DNA of 64,000 nucleotides from Motiliproteus sp. MSK22-1 (GTDB lineage Bacteria > Pseudomonadota > Gammaproteobacteria > Pseudomonadales > Balneatricaceae), in assembly GCF_001968815.1 (NCBI RefSeq), contig NZ_MIEQ01000044.1, forward strand, positions 62,001 to 126,000, in the 5' to 3' direction. Of the stretch, positions 8,376 to 18,017 are shown one piece after another. The position numbers and the translations under genes were made by a program. A model generated the notes under the pieces. The model was not told where the DNA came from and did no database searches. It saw only the letters and a program-made list of their open reading frames with translations. Position 1 is the first letter of the stretch; each line of letters starts with the position of its first letter.

Positions 8376-8807
8376 ATGAGCAAGAACATTCTACTACCCG
8401 TCGACCCCCAAGAACCGGAACTGGTTAACAAAGCACTTAACATGGCAGTAACCCAAGCCCGGGAACAAAACGCGACCCTCCATGTATTAACCGTGCTGCC
8501 GGGATTTAACAACCCCATGGTTGCTTCTTATTTTCCAGAAGACGCAATGAAACAGGCGCTGAAAACCGCCAGTGAAAAACTGTCATCCTATCTGGAGGAA
8601 AATGCTCCATCAGATATTCAGGTGCAACTCCATGCCCAATCTGGAAACCCGTATAAACAAATACTGAAGTTAGCAGAAAAACTGAAAGCAGAACTGATTG
8701 TCATACCGAGCCGTAAACGCAACCGTGTTGATCAGGTTCTACTTGGATCAGTCACAGCAAAGGTTGTCGAACGGGCCTCTTGCTCGGTTTTGGTTGTTCG
8801 GGCGTAG
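8376..8807 (+). CDS. Universal stress protein, UspA family (TRAP-associated)
   Basis: A 143-aa cytoplasmic protein of the UspA alpha/beta fold. It starts with NILLPVDPQEPELVNKAL and ends with VLLGSVTAKVVERASCSVLVVRA, the region that carries the ATP-binding GS(V/T) motif in this family. The gene lies 62 bp behind the TRAP permease. UspA proteins encoded in TRAP operons, such as TeaD of Halomonas, bind ATP and adjust transport activity, so regulation of this transporter is the likely role. Confidence 0.9.
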   Translation: MSKNILLPVDPQEPELVNKALNMAVTQAREQNATLHVLTVLPGFNNPMVASYFPEDAMKQALKTASEKLSSYLEENAPSDIQVQLHAQSGNPYKQILKLAEKLKAELIVIPSRKRNRVDQVLLGSVTAKVVERASCSVLVVRA

Positions 8808-9184
8808 GCATTCGAGTACTGGCGGTTTTGAGGGTCACATCTATCGGCCCTCATTGATTTTGACCAGAGGCGACGGGCTTTGTTAAATTCTTTAGCCCCC
8901 CCCAATAGATATCACACCAAAAAACAAGTATCACCCAGGTGACTGGAGATTGGACCGCTGGACTTCCCTCAGTCGGCTGTCCGGCATAACGGGGTGAAAC
9001 CACAGAACGTCTTTTCTCGCTTTGGATAGAAAGTATCCTGATCAACGAATCAGATTATGATCAACATGATTCCGCAAGATTGAGTTATCCATTGTTGACT
9101 CCCAATAAGGGCGCCGTCAAAATCGCCGCTTCATTACCAGCTTTAAAACCTTTGGCTCTGCTTTATTTTGATAAGGAGTGAACA
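8808..9184. other. Intergenic, no gene recognised
   Basis: No ORF with coding character is seen in these 377 bases. There is a run of eight C at about 8896-8903 and a weak GGGCT/AGCCC pairing at about 8875-8898 that may terminate the TRAP-usp transcript. AAGGAG at 9174-9179 is the ribosome binding site of the next gene. Confidence 0.5.
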
Positions 9185-9823
9185 GTGAATATTGAATTAC
9201 TATTGATGTATACCATCGTATCTTTCTTTTACGTCATCAGCCCGGGGCCCGCCGTATTTCTAGCCATATCCAACGGGATAAGAGCAGGTATGACCACCGT
9301 CGTTCTCTCATCACTGGGCAATATTACAGGGCTGTTCTTGCTGTCAACCTTATCGATTCTTGGATTAGGTGCGCTATTGGCGGCTTCATCAACTCTGTTC
9401 TTAATCGTCAAGGTCATCGGCGCATCTTATCTGGTGTATCTGGGCATAAAACAGTTCAGGCTGGCGAAAAAGGCGAAGCTCTCAGTCACTGAACAAACGG
9501 ACACCTCTCATCGAACTAAAAGTGCCTGTTTTTATGAAGGCTTTCTTCTGGCTGCGACAAACCCTAAACCGATCCTTTTTTTCGCTGCCCTATTTCCCCA
9601 GTTTCTGGATCTTAATACATCAATAGTCCCTCAGTTCTTCGCGATGACCGGGATTTTTATGGCCATCTCTTTTCTTTCTCTGTTTAGCTATGGCTATATT
9701 TCAAAGTCAGCCAAGAGTCTCTTCGGAAACTCAAAAGGAGTGGCGTGGTTCCATCGTGTTACAGGAGGGCTTTTTGTAGGAATGGGATTCGGGCTCTTAC
9801 AACTTAAGAGTGCCCAGAACTAA
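9185..9823 (+). CDS. LysE/RhtB-family amino-acid exporter
   Basis: A 212-aa inner-membrane protein with about six TM helices. The first contains SPGPAVFLAISNGIRAGM, the N-terminal signature of the family, and the loop NPKPILFFAALFPQF is the second conserved stretch. Members export amino acids or homoserine lactone-like compounds. The GTG start at 9185 is preceded by ATAAGGAG at ideal spacing. It stands alone, with no adjacent LysR-type regulator, so the substrate is unknown. Confidence 0.9.
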   Translation: MNIELLLMYTIVSFFYVISPGPAVFLAISNGIRAGMTTVVLSSLGNITGLFLLSTLSILGLGALLAASSTLFLIVKVIGASYLVYLGIKQFRLAKKAKLSVTEQTDTSHRTKSACFYEGFLLAATNPKPILFFAALFPQFLDLNTSIVPQFFAMTGIFMAISFLSLFSYGYISKSAKSLFGNSKGVAWFHRVTGGLFVGMGFGLLQLKSAQN

Positions 9824-10082
9824 GGAATTCTGTTACCAATATCCAATAACATCACTTGCTGCCTCATTGTCAAAACGATTCTTTGCCAATTGCTATCAGG
9901 AAGAGGTTTCTATCGCGGTGCTATACAAACCGAGTCTCTATTATAAAGGTTTAATTGGAGAGGCGATCTATTATATAGTCAGCATGATCATCAGAAAGCC
10001 GGAGTGGTATAAGCATGAAGGGCTTATTGGTCAGTTTCTTAAGAATCTGCCCGGAAAGGCTCTTTTGACCGGGTATCCCTAA
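9810..10082 (+). CDS. Unrecognised short ORF overlapping the lysE-like gene end
   Basis: A GTG-initiated 90-codon frame overlaps the exporter gene by 14 bp. No ribosome binding site is evident, and residues 1-35 have no coding character. The second half (from about YKPSLYYKGLIGEAIYYIVS) looks more protein-like, with an amphipathic stretch followed by KPEWYKHEGLIGQFLKNLPG. It may be the tail of a decayed gene rather than a functional one. Confidence 0.22.
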   Translation: MPRTKEFCYQYPITSLAASLSKRFFANCYQEEVSIAVLYKPSLYYKGLIGEAIYYIVSMIIRKPEWYKHEGLIGQFLKNLPGKALLTGYP

Positions 10083-10150
10083 CTAGGCATACCCGATGGT
10101 GATCGACAATGCTATATTGACTACGATAATTGCACTAAAGGAACTCTGCT

Positions 10151-10525
10151 TTGGATAAGTCTCAGTATTTCTACCGCACCGTTGTCATTACCCGAAAAAA
10201 TAATCAAGTAGCACTCGCTAACATCGACAATCCGCAGGAAACCACTGCTCTGGATGACTGGCTGGGGGTTGTGATCTCTCTGGCAGATGGCGCTCACAAT
10301 ATAGAAGAGCTCATTGGGTACCTGAGAGGTCATTATCCAAACTCTCCACCGCAGGATTTGGAAAAAACCATCGAGTCCGTTATCGACCGGCTCAGTGATG
10401 GAAAGCTGATTAAGTTCAGCGAAGAGCCCGTTTCCTTGCCCTACTATCTGTCCTTTCCCGTTGAAGAACTGGATATCGATAAAGCCAAAAAATTAATGCA
10501 GGAAGACGGCTATACGCAACATTAA
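10151..10525 (+). CDS. PqqD-like small protein
   Basis: A 124-aa cytoplasmic protein. Residues about 35-95 (LDDWLGVVISLADGAHNIEE onward to DRLSDGKLIKF) follow the PqqD winged-helix pattern of a hydrophobic core, a G-x-H-x-(I/L)-x-x-L turn and a final GxLIxF strand. PqqD-type domains bind precursor peptides for radical-SAM enzymes, but no such enzyme or precursor is nearby. It could instead be a stand-alone PqqD-fold protein of unknown role. The start is TTG with AAAGGA eight bases upstream. It is convergent with the small Cys-rich gene at 10669. Confidence 0.55.
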   Translation: MDKSQYFYRTVVITRKNNQVALANIDNPQETTALDDWLGVVISLADGAHNIEELIGYLRGHYPNSPPQDLEKTIESVIDRLSDGKLIKFSEEPVSLPYYLSFPVEELDIDKAKKLMQEDGYTQH

Positions 10526-10619
10526 TCAAAGCCGACCAGCTAGTTGCCAGATATCTATAAACGTCTAAAAACCTGGAGCATTAATCAGCTGTCTGGAACG
10601 CTAGGATAACAGATCAACC

Positions 10620-10658
10620 TTATCGACGATGGCGGCTGCGGCTGACCATCGTCGATAA
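10620..10658. terminator. 13-bp perfect inverted repeat between convergent genes
   Basis: TTATCGACGATGG (10620-10632) and CCATCGTCGATAA (10646-10658) are perfect inverted copies with a 13-nt loop. It sits between the converging pqqD-like gene and the oxidoreductase-like gene. There is no long T run on either side, so bidirectional termination is likely but not certain. Confidence 0.6.
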
Positions 10659-10668
10659 CCTGTACTAC

Positions 10669-10827
10669 TCAAGACTCAAGCTCAGGCGATTCGTTTTGGT
10701 CATTTTTCTGTTGCTCCTTCCAACGCTCCAGATCTTCGTAATAAAAATCCCATACACAGGGGCTACAACCTCCCCCACAGCACTCATGCTCTTCTGGACG
10801 ATTTGGTTTTGCAGACAAATGGCTCAT
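10669..10827 (-). CDS. Oxidoreductase-like-domain small Cys-rich protein
   Basis: A 52-aa protein containing ECCGGGCSPCVWDFYYEDLE, the conserved core of the oxidoreductase-like N-terminal domain family (CCxxxCxxCVWDxYxxxL). The three conserved positions include a CC pair and CxxC, suggesting metal or redox function. The biochemical role of bacterial stand-alone versions is not known to me. The ATG at 10827 has AGGAC seven bases upstream. The C-terminal third is a charged tail. Confidence 0.8.
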   Translation of the reverse strand: MSHLSAKPNRPEEHECCGGGCSPCVWDFYYEDLERWKEQQKNDQNESPELES

Positions 10828-11044
10828 AGACAGTCCTCAAAAGTAAAATGCGATATATCATAATTTACTCGATCTGCTGCCTCAAAAGATATTATCCTTT
10901 AGCCACTCATAACGACATTCCCCCCGAAAAAATGGCATTCTTAACGCAGACTGTTTTTAAACCCGCAACAGCAATAGGCTAATTTGATTAAGGAGCTGTT
11001 TCGACCCGAAACTCTCTCAACATCAGGAAATATCACTGTATTCG

Positions 11045-11746
11045 CTATTGAACACCCAACTGACGTCCGGCACAGTGTTGTTCTGCAATAAGAGAAGAAA
11101 GGTAGCTCCCTCGTTTAAGCAGAAATACCGTTAGTTGATCAGCGTAATCAGGGGTAACGGCCTGCGCTACCGAAGGCCGTTCTGCAAGAGTTTTACGCCA
11201 TTGAGTCAACTTCGGAAAACCTGCAAAAATATCCGTTAACAGGTACGTTTCGATAATATCGAAATATCTGAAGACTGTTCCATAAACAGCATCCACCAGC
11301 AGAAACTGATCACCGCTAAAATACCGGTTAGATTGAAGGGTATGTTCCAACTGCTGAAGCCTGGCTGCTATTACCAGAGTTTTTTGTAAAAAAGCGGCCT
11401 TATCTGGTGCGTTATACAACCCACCGATATCAGCAAGAAGCGCAGAGCCAAATTCAATCCAGGACCGATGTTGCGCTTTTATCAGCGCTTGCTGGCTATG
11501 AAGATCACCCGGAGTAACCTCATTCAAATACTCAGTAATTACCATGGATTCAAACAGCAACTGGTCATCGACCATTAATACCGGCACCCTCCCCAACGGC
11601 GAAAGCTTCACAAACCACTCCGGTTTATTCGCAAGATCAATATCGATCCTTTCATATTCCACCCCTTTTTCTTCAAGGGTGATAACAGCACGCTGCACAT
11701 AAGGGCACAAAGAGTGACTGATTAAGGTATAGCGAGGTCTATTCAC
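11045..11746 (-). CDS. Glutathione S-transferase family protein
   Basis: A 233-aa cytoplasmic protein. The N-terminal thioredoxin fold has SHSLCPYVQRAVITLEEKG with a possible catalytic Cys (CPYVQR, omega/beta-like), LSPLGRVPVL with the cis-Pro and FESMVITEYLNE for glutathione. The helical C-terminal domain follows. Reactions of this subgroup include dehalogenation, thiol transfer and conjugation. It is divergently transcribed from a LysR gene 247 bp away, its probable regulator. GAAGGAGAAAC precedes the ATG. Confidence 0.88.
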   Translation of the reverse strand: MNRPRYTLISHSLCPYVQRAVITLEEKGVEYERIDIDLANKPEWFVKLSPLGRVPVLMVDDQLLFESMVITEYLNEVTPGDLHSQQALIKAQHRSWIEFGSALLADIGGLYNAPDKAAFLQKTLVIAARLQQLEHTLQSNRYFSGDQFLLVDAVYGTVFRYFDIIETYLLTDIFAGFPKLTQWRKTLAERPSVAQAVTPDYADQLTVFLLKRGSYLSSLIAEQHCAGRQLGVQ

Positions 11747-11993
11747 AGGTTTCTCCTTCAGAGATCCAGAGGGATGGATAATTGTTGCCAGCAGTTCGTT
11801 GACTTCTGTTCCCGTTACCGTTGTTTAGTTACCAGAGCGCTGGAAAACCAACCAGAAAATTCACAGGTAAAGCATACTCCTTGCAAACTTGCCGTATAAT
11901 TAGCGATTTATGAAAATAAAATTTGCAATAATGCAAACGACTAATCGAGTAACCCGTTATTTAACACCCACCCTATTAAAACAATGAGCTGAA

Positions 11994-12905
11994 ATGATGG
12001 ACTGGAACGCCCTCAAGACCTTTCTTGCAATCGCTCGTAATGGCACCCTTGCAGGCGCAGCAAGAGAATTGAATGTAAACCACTCGACAGTATTCAGACG
12101 CTTGAATACGCTTGAAGAAAGCTTTGGCTGCCGACTGTTTGAGCGGCTCAATGACGGTTACCAGCTAACCCCTGTGGGTGACAGCCTGATTGAACGCTCA
12201 GAACAAATCGCAAATTCCTTCGACGATCTGCAACGACTATTATCGGGTCAGGACAGCCGCCCCTCAGGCTCGGTCCGTTTAACCGCACCGGAGAACATCG
12301 CATTTCACTACCTGCCCCGGTACCTTGCCCGGTTCCGCCAGCAATACCCTGAAATAGAAGTTGAACTTGTTATCAGCAATCAGGATTTCAACCTCAGCAA
12401 AAGAGAAGCAGATATAGCAATTCGTGCAACCAATAACCCACCAGAGCACTTAGTTGGACGAAAACTCGGTGAAATTCCCTGGTCACTTTATGGGAGCCAA
12501 AACTACTTTTCAGGTATAGCCCCAGAACAGGAAAACGACCCTTTATTCCCGAATTCCAGTAAACAACTGCAAGGACACCGGCTAATCGGAGCCGATGGTG
12601 AACTCTGTCGCCTGCCCGGGTTTCGCTGGTTACAAAAACACTACGCTGACCAGATAGTAACCACCGGAAACAGCCTGGTAGCCATGTCATATCTGGCAGA
12701 AGCAGGCCTGGGACTGGCACTGCTGCCGGATGACCAAAACCGAAACGGTCTAAATCGATTATTTCCGCTTGAACAAGCTCAAAAAAGCCACCTTTGGATA
12801 CTCACCCACCCGGATTTGCGCCACGTCCAACGCGTACAGCTATTAATGAGACATATGATAAATTCAATATCAAAAGAGCCAAGACTGGGATTTGTTAACA
12901 AATGA
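11994..12905 (+). CDS. LysR-family transcriptional regulator
   Basis: A 303-aa regulator. Residues 1-60 are the winged HTH (DWNALKTFLAIARNGTLAGA then HSTVFRRLNTLEE). Residues about 90-290 are the periplasmic-binding-like effector domain (SGSVRLTAPENIAFHYLPRY). The substitution of VNHSTVFRRLN for the more usual S-Q-S-A-VS-xx-I places it in the branch whose members often control a single divergent gene. The divergent GST gene at 11045-11746 is the likely target, through the AT-rich shared region 11747-11993. Starts at 11994 and 11997 are both possible. Confidence 0.88.
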   Translation: MMDWNALKTFLAIARNGTLAGAARELNVNHSTVFRRLNTLEESFGCRLFERLNDGYQLTPVGDSLIERSEQIANSFDDLQRLLSGQDSRPSGSVRLTAPENIAFHYLPRYLARFRQQYPEIEVELVISNQDFNLSKREADIAIRATNNPPEHLVGRKLGEIPWSLYGSQNYFSGIAPEQENDPLFPNSSKQLQGHRLIGADGELCRLPGFRWLQKHYADQIVTTGNSLVAMSYLAEAGLGLALLPDDQNRNGLNRLFPLEQAQKSHLWILTHPDLRHVQRVQLLMRHMINSISKEPRLGFVNK

Positions 12906-13084
12906 CAGGTAGTGGAAGGCAAGCTTGCAGAGATTGTCAGGGATTAATGCTGAAACAGCCCCATTTCCCAGTCTTCATTCAGTTCCCGTACCTCATTCAA
13001 AGTCCTGAAGACGTACATATTCAAAATCTAATCGTGGTAGGTGCAGCTATACCGTTCGATATTGAAGGATGAGTATCGACGGCT

Positions 13085-14854
13085 CTACTGCTGATTAGCC
13101 CGCCGATAGCGCCCTTCATAGTCGAAGAGTTTTTCCTGGATGGTCCAGAATGGCCCCTTCTTTCTAGCCACTATAAAATCCGGGGCTCGAAAGAGTGTTT
13201 CCGCCGCGACAATCTGGGCGACGTTTTCGACTTTAAGCCGGGCTTCGGTGTTTCGCAGATGCTGTCTTATAAAATGGATAAAGAACGCGCCTTTCTGGGC
13301 CTGGGTATCCAGATTAAAATACTCCGCCAGCTCCGTACCGTCCTCGTCATGGTAAATCACTTTCAGCTGAGGTCGTCCATTTTTCCCCTGGCGTGATTCC
13401 AGCGTCATACCCGCACAGCGCAATACCAGAGCGTCTTTAAGGGCCAGCGCCTCTTTTAACTTGGTGTCTGGATCGATAATCACGCTATCACAATGGTGGC
13501 AGCGACGGGCGGCTATATCATTTTGCCCATGACAGTGGTCACATTCTTTAAAGCGAAACCGGTAATCGCACTGCTGCCTTTTACCCTTCCCAGATAATTC
13601 ATCGTCATCGCCAATAATCCCCTGACAACGCCTGCCATAGTGTTCAATCAGTTCTCCATCTAGATCTTTTTTTCCCCAAAAGGTGTTGGCAAATCCGCAT
13701 TCTGGACAAAAAACCATCACCGGCTCGGAGTCTGATGCCGGTTTGTTGGTCCCTATTTCCGGGGCATAAAGGTCATAGTTGTTACCGGCGAATTCCAATA
13801 CCAGGCAATCGGTTTTTCCGGGACTTAATCTCAGGCCGCGACCAATAATCTGCTGATACAGGCTGATTGATTCAGTGGGCCGCAAGATGGCGATTAAGTC
13901 CACATGGGGGGCATCAAATCCGGTGGTCAGCACTGCAACGTTGACTAAATACCTTAGCTGCTTCTGTTTGAATGCCTGAATCAACTGGTCTCGTTGTTTT
14001 CCTTCTGTTTCTCCCAGAATCAATGCGGCTTCACCATCGGGTAAATAGGTCAGGATCTCTCTGGCATGATCAACAGTGGCAGCAAAAATCATCACGCCTT
14101 GCCGGTCTTCAGCCTGGGCTATTACCATTGAAATAATCATTGCGGTAGCCCGACTCGCAGCGCCAACAACGCGGTTAAGATCCGCCTCCTGATAGCGCCC
14201 CCCCATACCCGGTTTGCAACTGCTGAAATCATACTGGGCAACAGCTCCATCTATTAGCTCAGGAGTAGTCAGATAGCCCTGCTTGACCATCAATCTCAGT
14301 GGTAATTCGAAAATGCAGTCGGTGAAAAAACAATCCGTATCACCTCGAACAATGCCATGGTAGTGGTAACGATAGATCCATCCCAATCCCAGCCGATAGG
14401 GGGTAGCGGTTAAACCAAGAATTTTCAGATCAGGGTTGTATTGTCGTAAATGCCCAATAACCCGCTGATATTCTGATTCTGTTTGCGGCGAAATTCGGTG
14501 GCATTCATCAATCACCAGTAACGTAAAACCCTGTTTAAAGTGCTCCAGGTTTCGAGCGACAGACTGAACACTGCCAAACACCACCTGCTGCTCAGCTTCT
14601 TTCCGCTTTAAACCAGCGGAGAAAATACTGGCCTTGTTGCCATAGGCTTCGTACTTGCCATGGTTTTGCTCAACCAGTTCCTTAACATGGGCCAGCACCA
14701 ATACCCTTCCCCGCGCTAACTGAGCCAATTGAGCGATCACCAGGCTCTTTCCTGCTCCTGTCGGCAGAACAACAACAGCCGGATCACTTCCTTTACGAAA
14801 ATGCTCAATAACGGAGCGAACTGCGTCTTTCTGGTAAGGGCGAAGTTCAAACAT
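13085..14854 (-). CDS. DEAD/H-box superfamily 2 helicase with C-terminal zinc-ribbon region
   Basis: A 589-aa protein. Motif I is PTGAGKS, motif II DECH, motif III LTATP and motif [14 protein letters not shown]. The layout resembles the UvrB/RecG-like ResIII group (RadD/YejH type). After about residue 385, cysteine pairs CPECG...RRCQG, QQCDYRF and CDHCHG...RRCHHCD suggest two or three zinc ribbons, as in E. coli RadD (about 586 aa), which acts in DNA damage tolerance. ATG 14854 is preferred to an upstream TTG because it begins at MFELRPYQ, the family start. No strong ribosome binding site is visible for either. Confidence 0.85.
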   Translation of the reverse strand: MFELRPYQKDAVRSVIEHFRKGSDPAVVVLPTGAGKSLVIAQLAQLARGRVLVLAHVKELVEQNHGKYEAYGNKASIFSAGLKRKEAEQQVVFGSVQSVARNLEHFKQGFTLLVIDECHRISPQTESEYQRVIGHLRQYNPDLKILGLTATPYRLGLGWIYRYHYHGIVRGDTDCFFTDCIFELPLRLMVKQGYLTTPELIDGAVAQYDFSSCKPGMGGRYQEADLNRVVGAASRATAMIISMVIAQAEDRQGVMIFAATVDHAREILTYLPDGEAALILGETEGKQRDQLIQAFKQKQLRYLVNVAVLTTGFDAPHVDLIAILRPTESISLYQQIIGRGLRLSPGKTDCLVLEFAGNNYDLYAPEIGTNKPASDSEPVMVFCPECGFANTFWGKKDLDGELIEHYGRRCQGIIGDDDELSGKGKRQQCDYRFRFKECDHCHGQNDIAARRCHHCDSVIIDPDTKLKEALALKDALVLRCAGMTLESRQGKNGRPQLKVIYHDEDGTELAEYFNLDTQAQKGAFFIHFIRQHLRNTEARLKVENVAQIVAAETLFRAPDFIVARKKGPFWTIQEKLFDYEGRYRRANQQ

Positions 14855-14965
14855 CAGCGCAGTCGTCTCAGTGATCCACAAAGGAGGGAAATTAAGCGCT
14901 AATTATACGAGTTCAGCAGAAAATAAATACTGAGAAAAATATCCGGAAAGTTAATTATCGGAAAG

Positions 14966-15598
14966 TTAGATAAACGATGCTTTCGGCGGCTGTTGCTCTT
15001 CCATTGAAAAAACATGGTATCGATGCCACCGAATCTGATCAGACCAGTAATCTTTTGTCAGCCCGGCCTTTAGCTTCAACTGCTCTACAAATCTCGCAGG
15101 ATCAGGTAACTTATCCCAGACCTGGGGTAAAAAGGTCGCTCGATGAGTTCCACTTTCCATCCATAAACCGTCAATACCCGGCCTGAGCTTCTGCAACAGC
15201 TCCCCTTCATCGGAAACCTCAAAACTCTCCATCGGCGACAGCACTGAGATTTCAATACAAATACTGTCAAACTCCTCTCTGGAAAGGGGAGAAAAGCGAG
15301 GATCACAGAATGCAGCCTGATAGCTGTAGTAAGCCACAGCATCCAGCAATGATTCGCGAGGTTCCAATGTGCCAATACAACCCCGTAATTGCCCGCCAAT
15401 CGTAAGGGTGACAAAACAGGCACCCGGAGCCAGGAGTTGCGGGTCGATATTTGACTTATCAGGATCAAATGACTCTCCAATGGTTAATCCATGCCGAATG
15501 GAAGCCCGAGCCTGACCGAGTAATAACGCTTGTTGATCCGCAGAGTATTCAGGCTCGCTTGCATAATCAGTCCCGGCTGAGCACTCAGAAGACGGCAT
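14966..15598 (-). CDS. amrA: AmmeMemoRadiSam system protein A (AMMECR1 domain)
   Basis: A protein of about 210 aa with an AMMECR1 domain across most of its length. LRGCIGTLEPRESLLDAVAY is the family's signature loop, and DPRFSPLSREEFDSICIEIS follows. The molecular activity is not established. It is one of three co-conserved proteins of the AmmeMemoRadiSam system. Its start lies close to or inside the end of the Memo-like gene: ATG 15598 is preceded by GGGGT, and ATG 15607 is an alternative that overlaps further. Both arrangements imply co-translation with protein B. Confidence 0.88.
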   Translation of the reverse strand: MPSSECSAGTDYASEPEYSADQQALLLGQARASIRHGLTIGESFDPDKSNIDPQLLAPGACFVTLTIGGQLRGCIGTLEPRESLLDAVAYYSYQAAFCDPRFSPLSREEFDSICIEISVLSPMESFEVSDEGELLQKLRPGIDGLWMESGTHRATFLPQVWDKLPDPARFVEQLKLKAGLTKDYWSDQIRWHRYHVFSMEEQQPPKASFI

Positions 15599-16415
15599 AG
15601 GAACCATACCCCACAACCCGACTTTTTGAGCCTGTTGTATCACCCGAGTTTCTTAAGTCCAGCAGCTCAATATTCAGCTTACGCTGCTTCAACTCTCTCA
15701 GCAGTCCATTTAAAGGATAACAACCGCAGGCCTGCTCTCCCATTAAGGGTTCATGAAGTGCACAGATTAGATCACTGGTCGACCGATCCAGATGCTGAGC
15801 TTCTGGGTAGTCGTGAAAATGACTGAGATCGGTACTGACGACAATGAGTGTTTCTTTATTTCCCCAGAGTCGTTGAATCACTTCCGCCACCTGTGATGAA
15901 CGGCTGGGTCCGACAACCAATGGCAGCAGCGCAAAGTCATCTAACACTCGTTGCAGAAAAGGAACCTGTACCTCCAGACTATGCTCCTGAGCATGTGCTT
16001 CAGGCATTACCTGAACTTGAGGCAGATCTTTCAGTAGCGACACTGATTCCAGATCAATAGGAACATCCCCCAGTGGCGTACGAAAATACTGACAGCCAGG
16101 CAACGCCAGGCCTTGGAACGGATAGTGATGAGAAGGCCCTAAAAGGATTACTCGATTAATACTATCGGCATAAGGACGCAGCAGGTTGTAACCCCTTGCA
16201 GCAACGCCTCCTGAATAGATATAACCGGCATGAGGGACTACCAACGCCTTTGGACAAGTACCCTGGGCAGGGTTTTCCGCTAATTTTATATCAATTTCAT
16301 TCTGCAGTATCTGGCGATCAGCTGGATAAAACATCCCTGCCACAACGGGCTCTCTAACGGATTTTGATGATCCTGATTTCGACACTCCTGCAATTGGCGC
16401 TCTTGAAGTCAACAT
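15585..16415 (-). CDS. amrB: AmmeMemoRadiSam system protein B (Memo-like)
   Basis: A 276-aa protein of the MEMO family, related in fold to class III extradiol dioxygenases. Landmarks are GMFYPADRQILQNEI, VVPHAGYIYSGGVAARGY, LLGPSHHYPFQGLALP, AHAQEHSLEVQVPFLQ and STDLSHFHDYPEA, which hold the conserved His residues of the putative metal site. ATG 16415 has AGAGGG nine bases upstream and matches the family start. A longer frame to 16484 would add a hydrophobic stretch and leave only 13 bp to the divergent gene. It overlaps gene A at the 3' end. Confidence 0.9.
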   Translation of the reverse strand: MLTSRAPIAGVSKSGSSKSVREPVVAGMFYPADRQILQNEIDIKLAENPAQGTCPKALVVPHAGYIYSGGVAARGYNLLRPYADSINRVILLGPSHHYPFQGLALPGCQYFRTPLGDVPIDLESVSLLKDLPQVQVMPEAHAQEHSLEVQVPFLQRVLDDFALLPLVVGPSRSSQVAEVIQRLWGNKETLIVVSTDLSHFHDYPEAQHLDRSTSDLICALHEPLMGEQACGCYPLNGLLRELKQRKLNIELLDLRNSGDTTGSKSRVVGYGSYAVF

Positions 16416-16497
16416 AATGGAAGCCCTCTGTTGTCTTATAATTATAGATGCAGCGAGTAGAAAGCCTATTATTAAAACCAGCATTGGATAATTTGCT

Positions 16498-17592
16498 ATG
16501 CCGACCAGCCCACAACAACAGTTTCCGACACGATACTGGCATAAACTGGACGACGGTCGGGTTCAGTGTGATGTATGCCCGCGAGCTTGTAAACTGCGAG
16601 ACGGACAAAGAGGGCTCTGTTTTGTAAGAGGATGCGAAGCTGGGCAGATCTTTCTGTATACCTGGGGGCGCTCCAGCGGTTTCTGTGTTGATCCTATTGA
16701 AAAAAAACCGTTAAACCATTTCCTACCAGGATCACCCGTACTTTCTTTTGGGACAGCCGGTTGCAACCTGGCCTGTAAATTTTGCCAAAACTGGGATATG
16801 AGCAAATCCAGAGAAATGGATACTCTGGCCGATGAGGCTCACCCGGAGGAACTGGCGCAAGCCGCTGAAAAACTAGGCTGCCGTTCTGTTGCTTTCACCT
16901 ATAACGACCCGGTCATATTTATGGAATACGCGATTGATGTTGCCAAGGCCTGCCATCAAATGGGTATCAACAGTGTCGCAGTCAGTGCCGGTTATATCTG
17001 CGAGGAGCCCAGGGAGGAGTTTTACCGTTATATTGACGCTGCCAACATCGATTTAAAAGCATTCTCTGAGCGTTTCTATAAAAAGATCTGCGGCGGAGAA
17101 CTGGCAGCTGTGCTGGAGACGCTTAAGTACCTGAAGCATGAAACCAATGTCTGGTTTGAACTGACCACGTTGCTGATTCCCGATGAAAATGATTCCGACA
17201 GGGAACTTAATGATATGACGGCCTGGATCGTCGATAACCTTGGGGTAGAAGTCCCCATCCATTTCAGCGCCTTCCATCCGGATTGGAAAATGCAGGACAA
17301 ACCCCGCACTCCGGCTGACACCTTAACCCGTGCTCGAAAGATAGCGATGAAAAATGGCATTCGCTATGCGTACACAGGCAATGTGCATGACCGGGATGGA
17401 GGGAGCACTTTTTGCCATAGCTGCGGAGCCTTACTCATTGAGCGAGACTGGTATCAACTGGGCCATTGGGGTCTCACTGATACCGGTTGCTGCCAACAGT
17501 GCCAAAGCCAACTGCCGGGGGTTTTTGACGGGCCTCCCGGAAGCTGGGGCGCCCAACGCTTACCCATCAGACTTTCTTCAAGTGCTCGATAA
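16498..17592 (+). CDS. amrS: AmmeMemoRadiSam system radical SAM enzyme
   Basis: A 364-aa radical SAM enzyme. The [4Fe-4S]/SAM motif is CNLACKFCQNW (CxxxCxxC) at about residue 82. An N-terminal Cys cluster (CDVCPRACKLRDGQRGLC) and a C-terminal one (CHSCG...CCQQCQ) could hold further metal. It resembles pyruvate-formate-lyase-activating-type enzymes, but its substrate is unknown. It is divergent from the Memo/AMMECR1 pair, with only about 80 bp between starts. The spacer contains overlapping TATAAT sequences in both directions (16437-16446), suggesting a compact bidirectional promoter. Confidence 0.92.
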   Translation: MPTSPQQQFPTRYWHKLDDGRVQCDVCPRACKLRDGQRGLCFVRGCEAGQIFLYTWGRSSGFCVDPIEKKPLNHFLPGSPVLSFGTAGCNLACKFCQNWDMSKSREMDTLADEAHPEELAQAAEKLGCRSVAFTYNDPVIFMEYAIDVAKACHQMGINSVAVSAGYICEEPREEFYRYIDAANIDLKAFSERFYKKICGGELAAVLETLKYLKHETNVWFELTTLLIPDENDSDRELNDMTAWIVDNLGVEVPIHFSAFHPDWKMQDKPRTPADTLTRARKIAMKNGIRYAYTGNVHDRDGGSTFCHSCGALLIERDWYQLGHWGLTDTGCCQQCQSQLPGVFDGPPGSWGAQRLPIRLSSSAR

Positions 17593-17732
17593 TCCTCTTC
17601 ACGGCCATTATCCAACCCCTCGCTTACAATCACAGCATTAAACCTAATCGATTGAATATTCTCGAACTTCAATAATGATTTTCCCAAACCTTCGTATATA
17701 CTCGGATAAAATTTTGAACTGGGAAAGAAAAC

Positions 17733-17993
17733 ATGAAGAAGCTGAAGAATGAAAGTGAATTACTCAAAGAGGCTATTCGTGTCGGTGGATTATTCTTACA
17801 AAAACGCGGTGCCGGATCATTTGAGGAAACCGATGGTGCAGACCTGAAGATAACTGCTATTTACAAGCTGCTGGTGCATGACAAATTGATTCAACCCTTG
17901 GCTAAAGACCAGATAGACCTTCCTCATATGAAACACAAGCTGGCACTGTGGATTTCCAAAAACCTTCCCGCCGATCACCCATTACTTAAATAG
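17733..17993 (+). CDS. DUF5062 family protein
   Basis: An 86-aa cytoplasmic protein. The sequence from KKLKNESELLKEAIRVG through KITAIYKLLVHDKLIQPLAKD to MKHKLALWISKNLP matches the DUF5062 family known from Vibrio, Shewanella and relatives. The function is unknown. It is predicted to be mainly helical, with no membrane segment. AACTGGGAAAGAAAAC lies before the ATG. It stands alone between the radical SAM gene and a convergent LysR gene. Confidence 0.82.
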   Translation: MKKLKNESELLKEAIRVGGLFLQKRGAGSFEETDGADLKITAIYKLLVHDKLIQPLAKDQIDLPHMKHKLALWISKNLPADHPLLK

Positions 17994-18017
17994 CGTGTTA
18001 TAGGGCTGGAGGATTTG

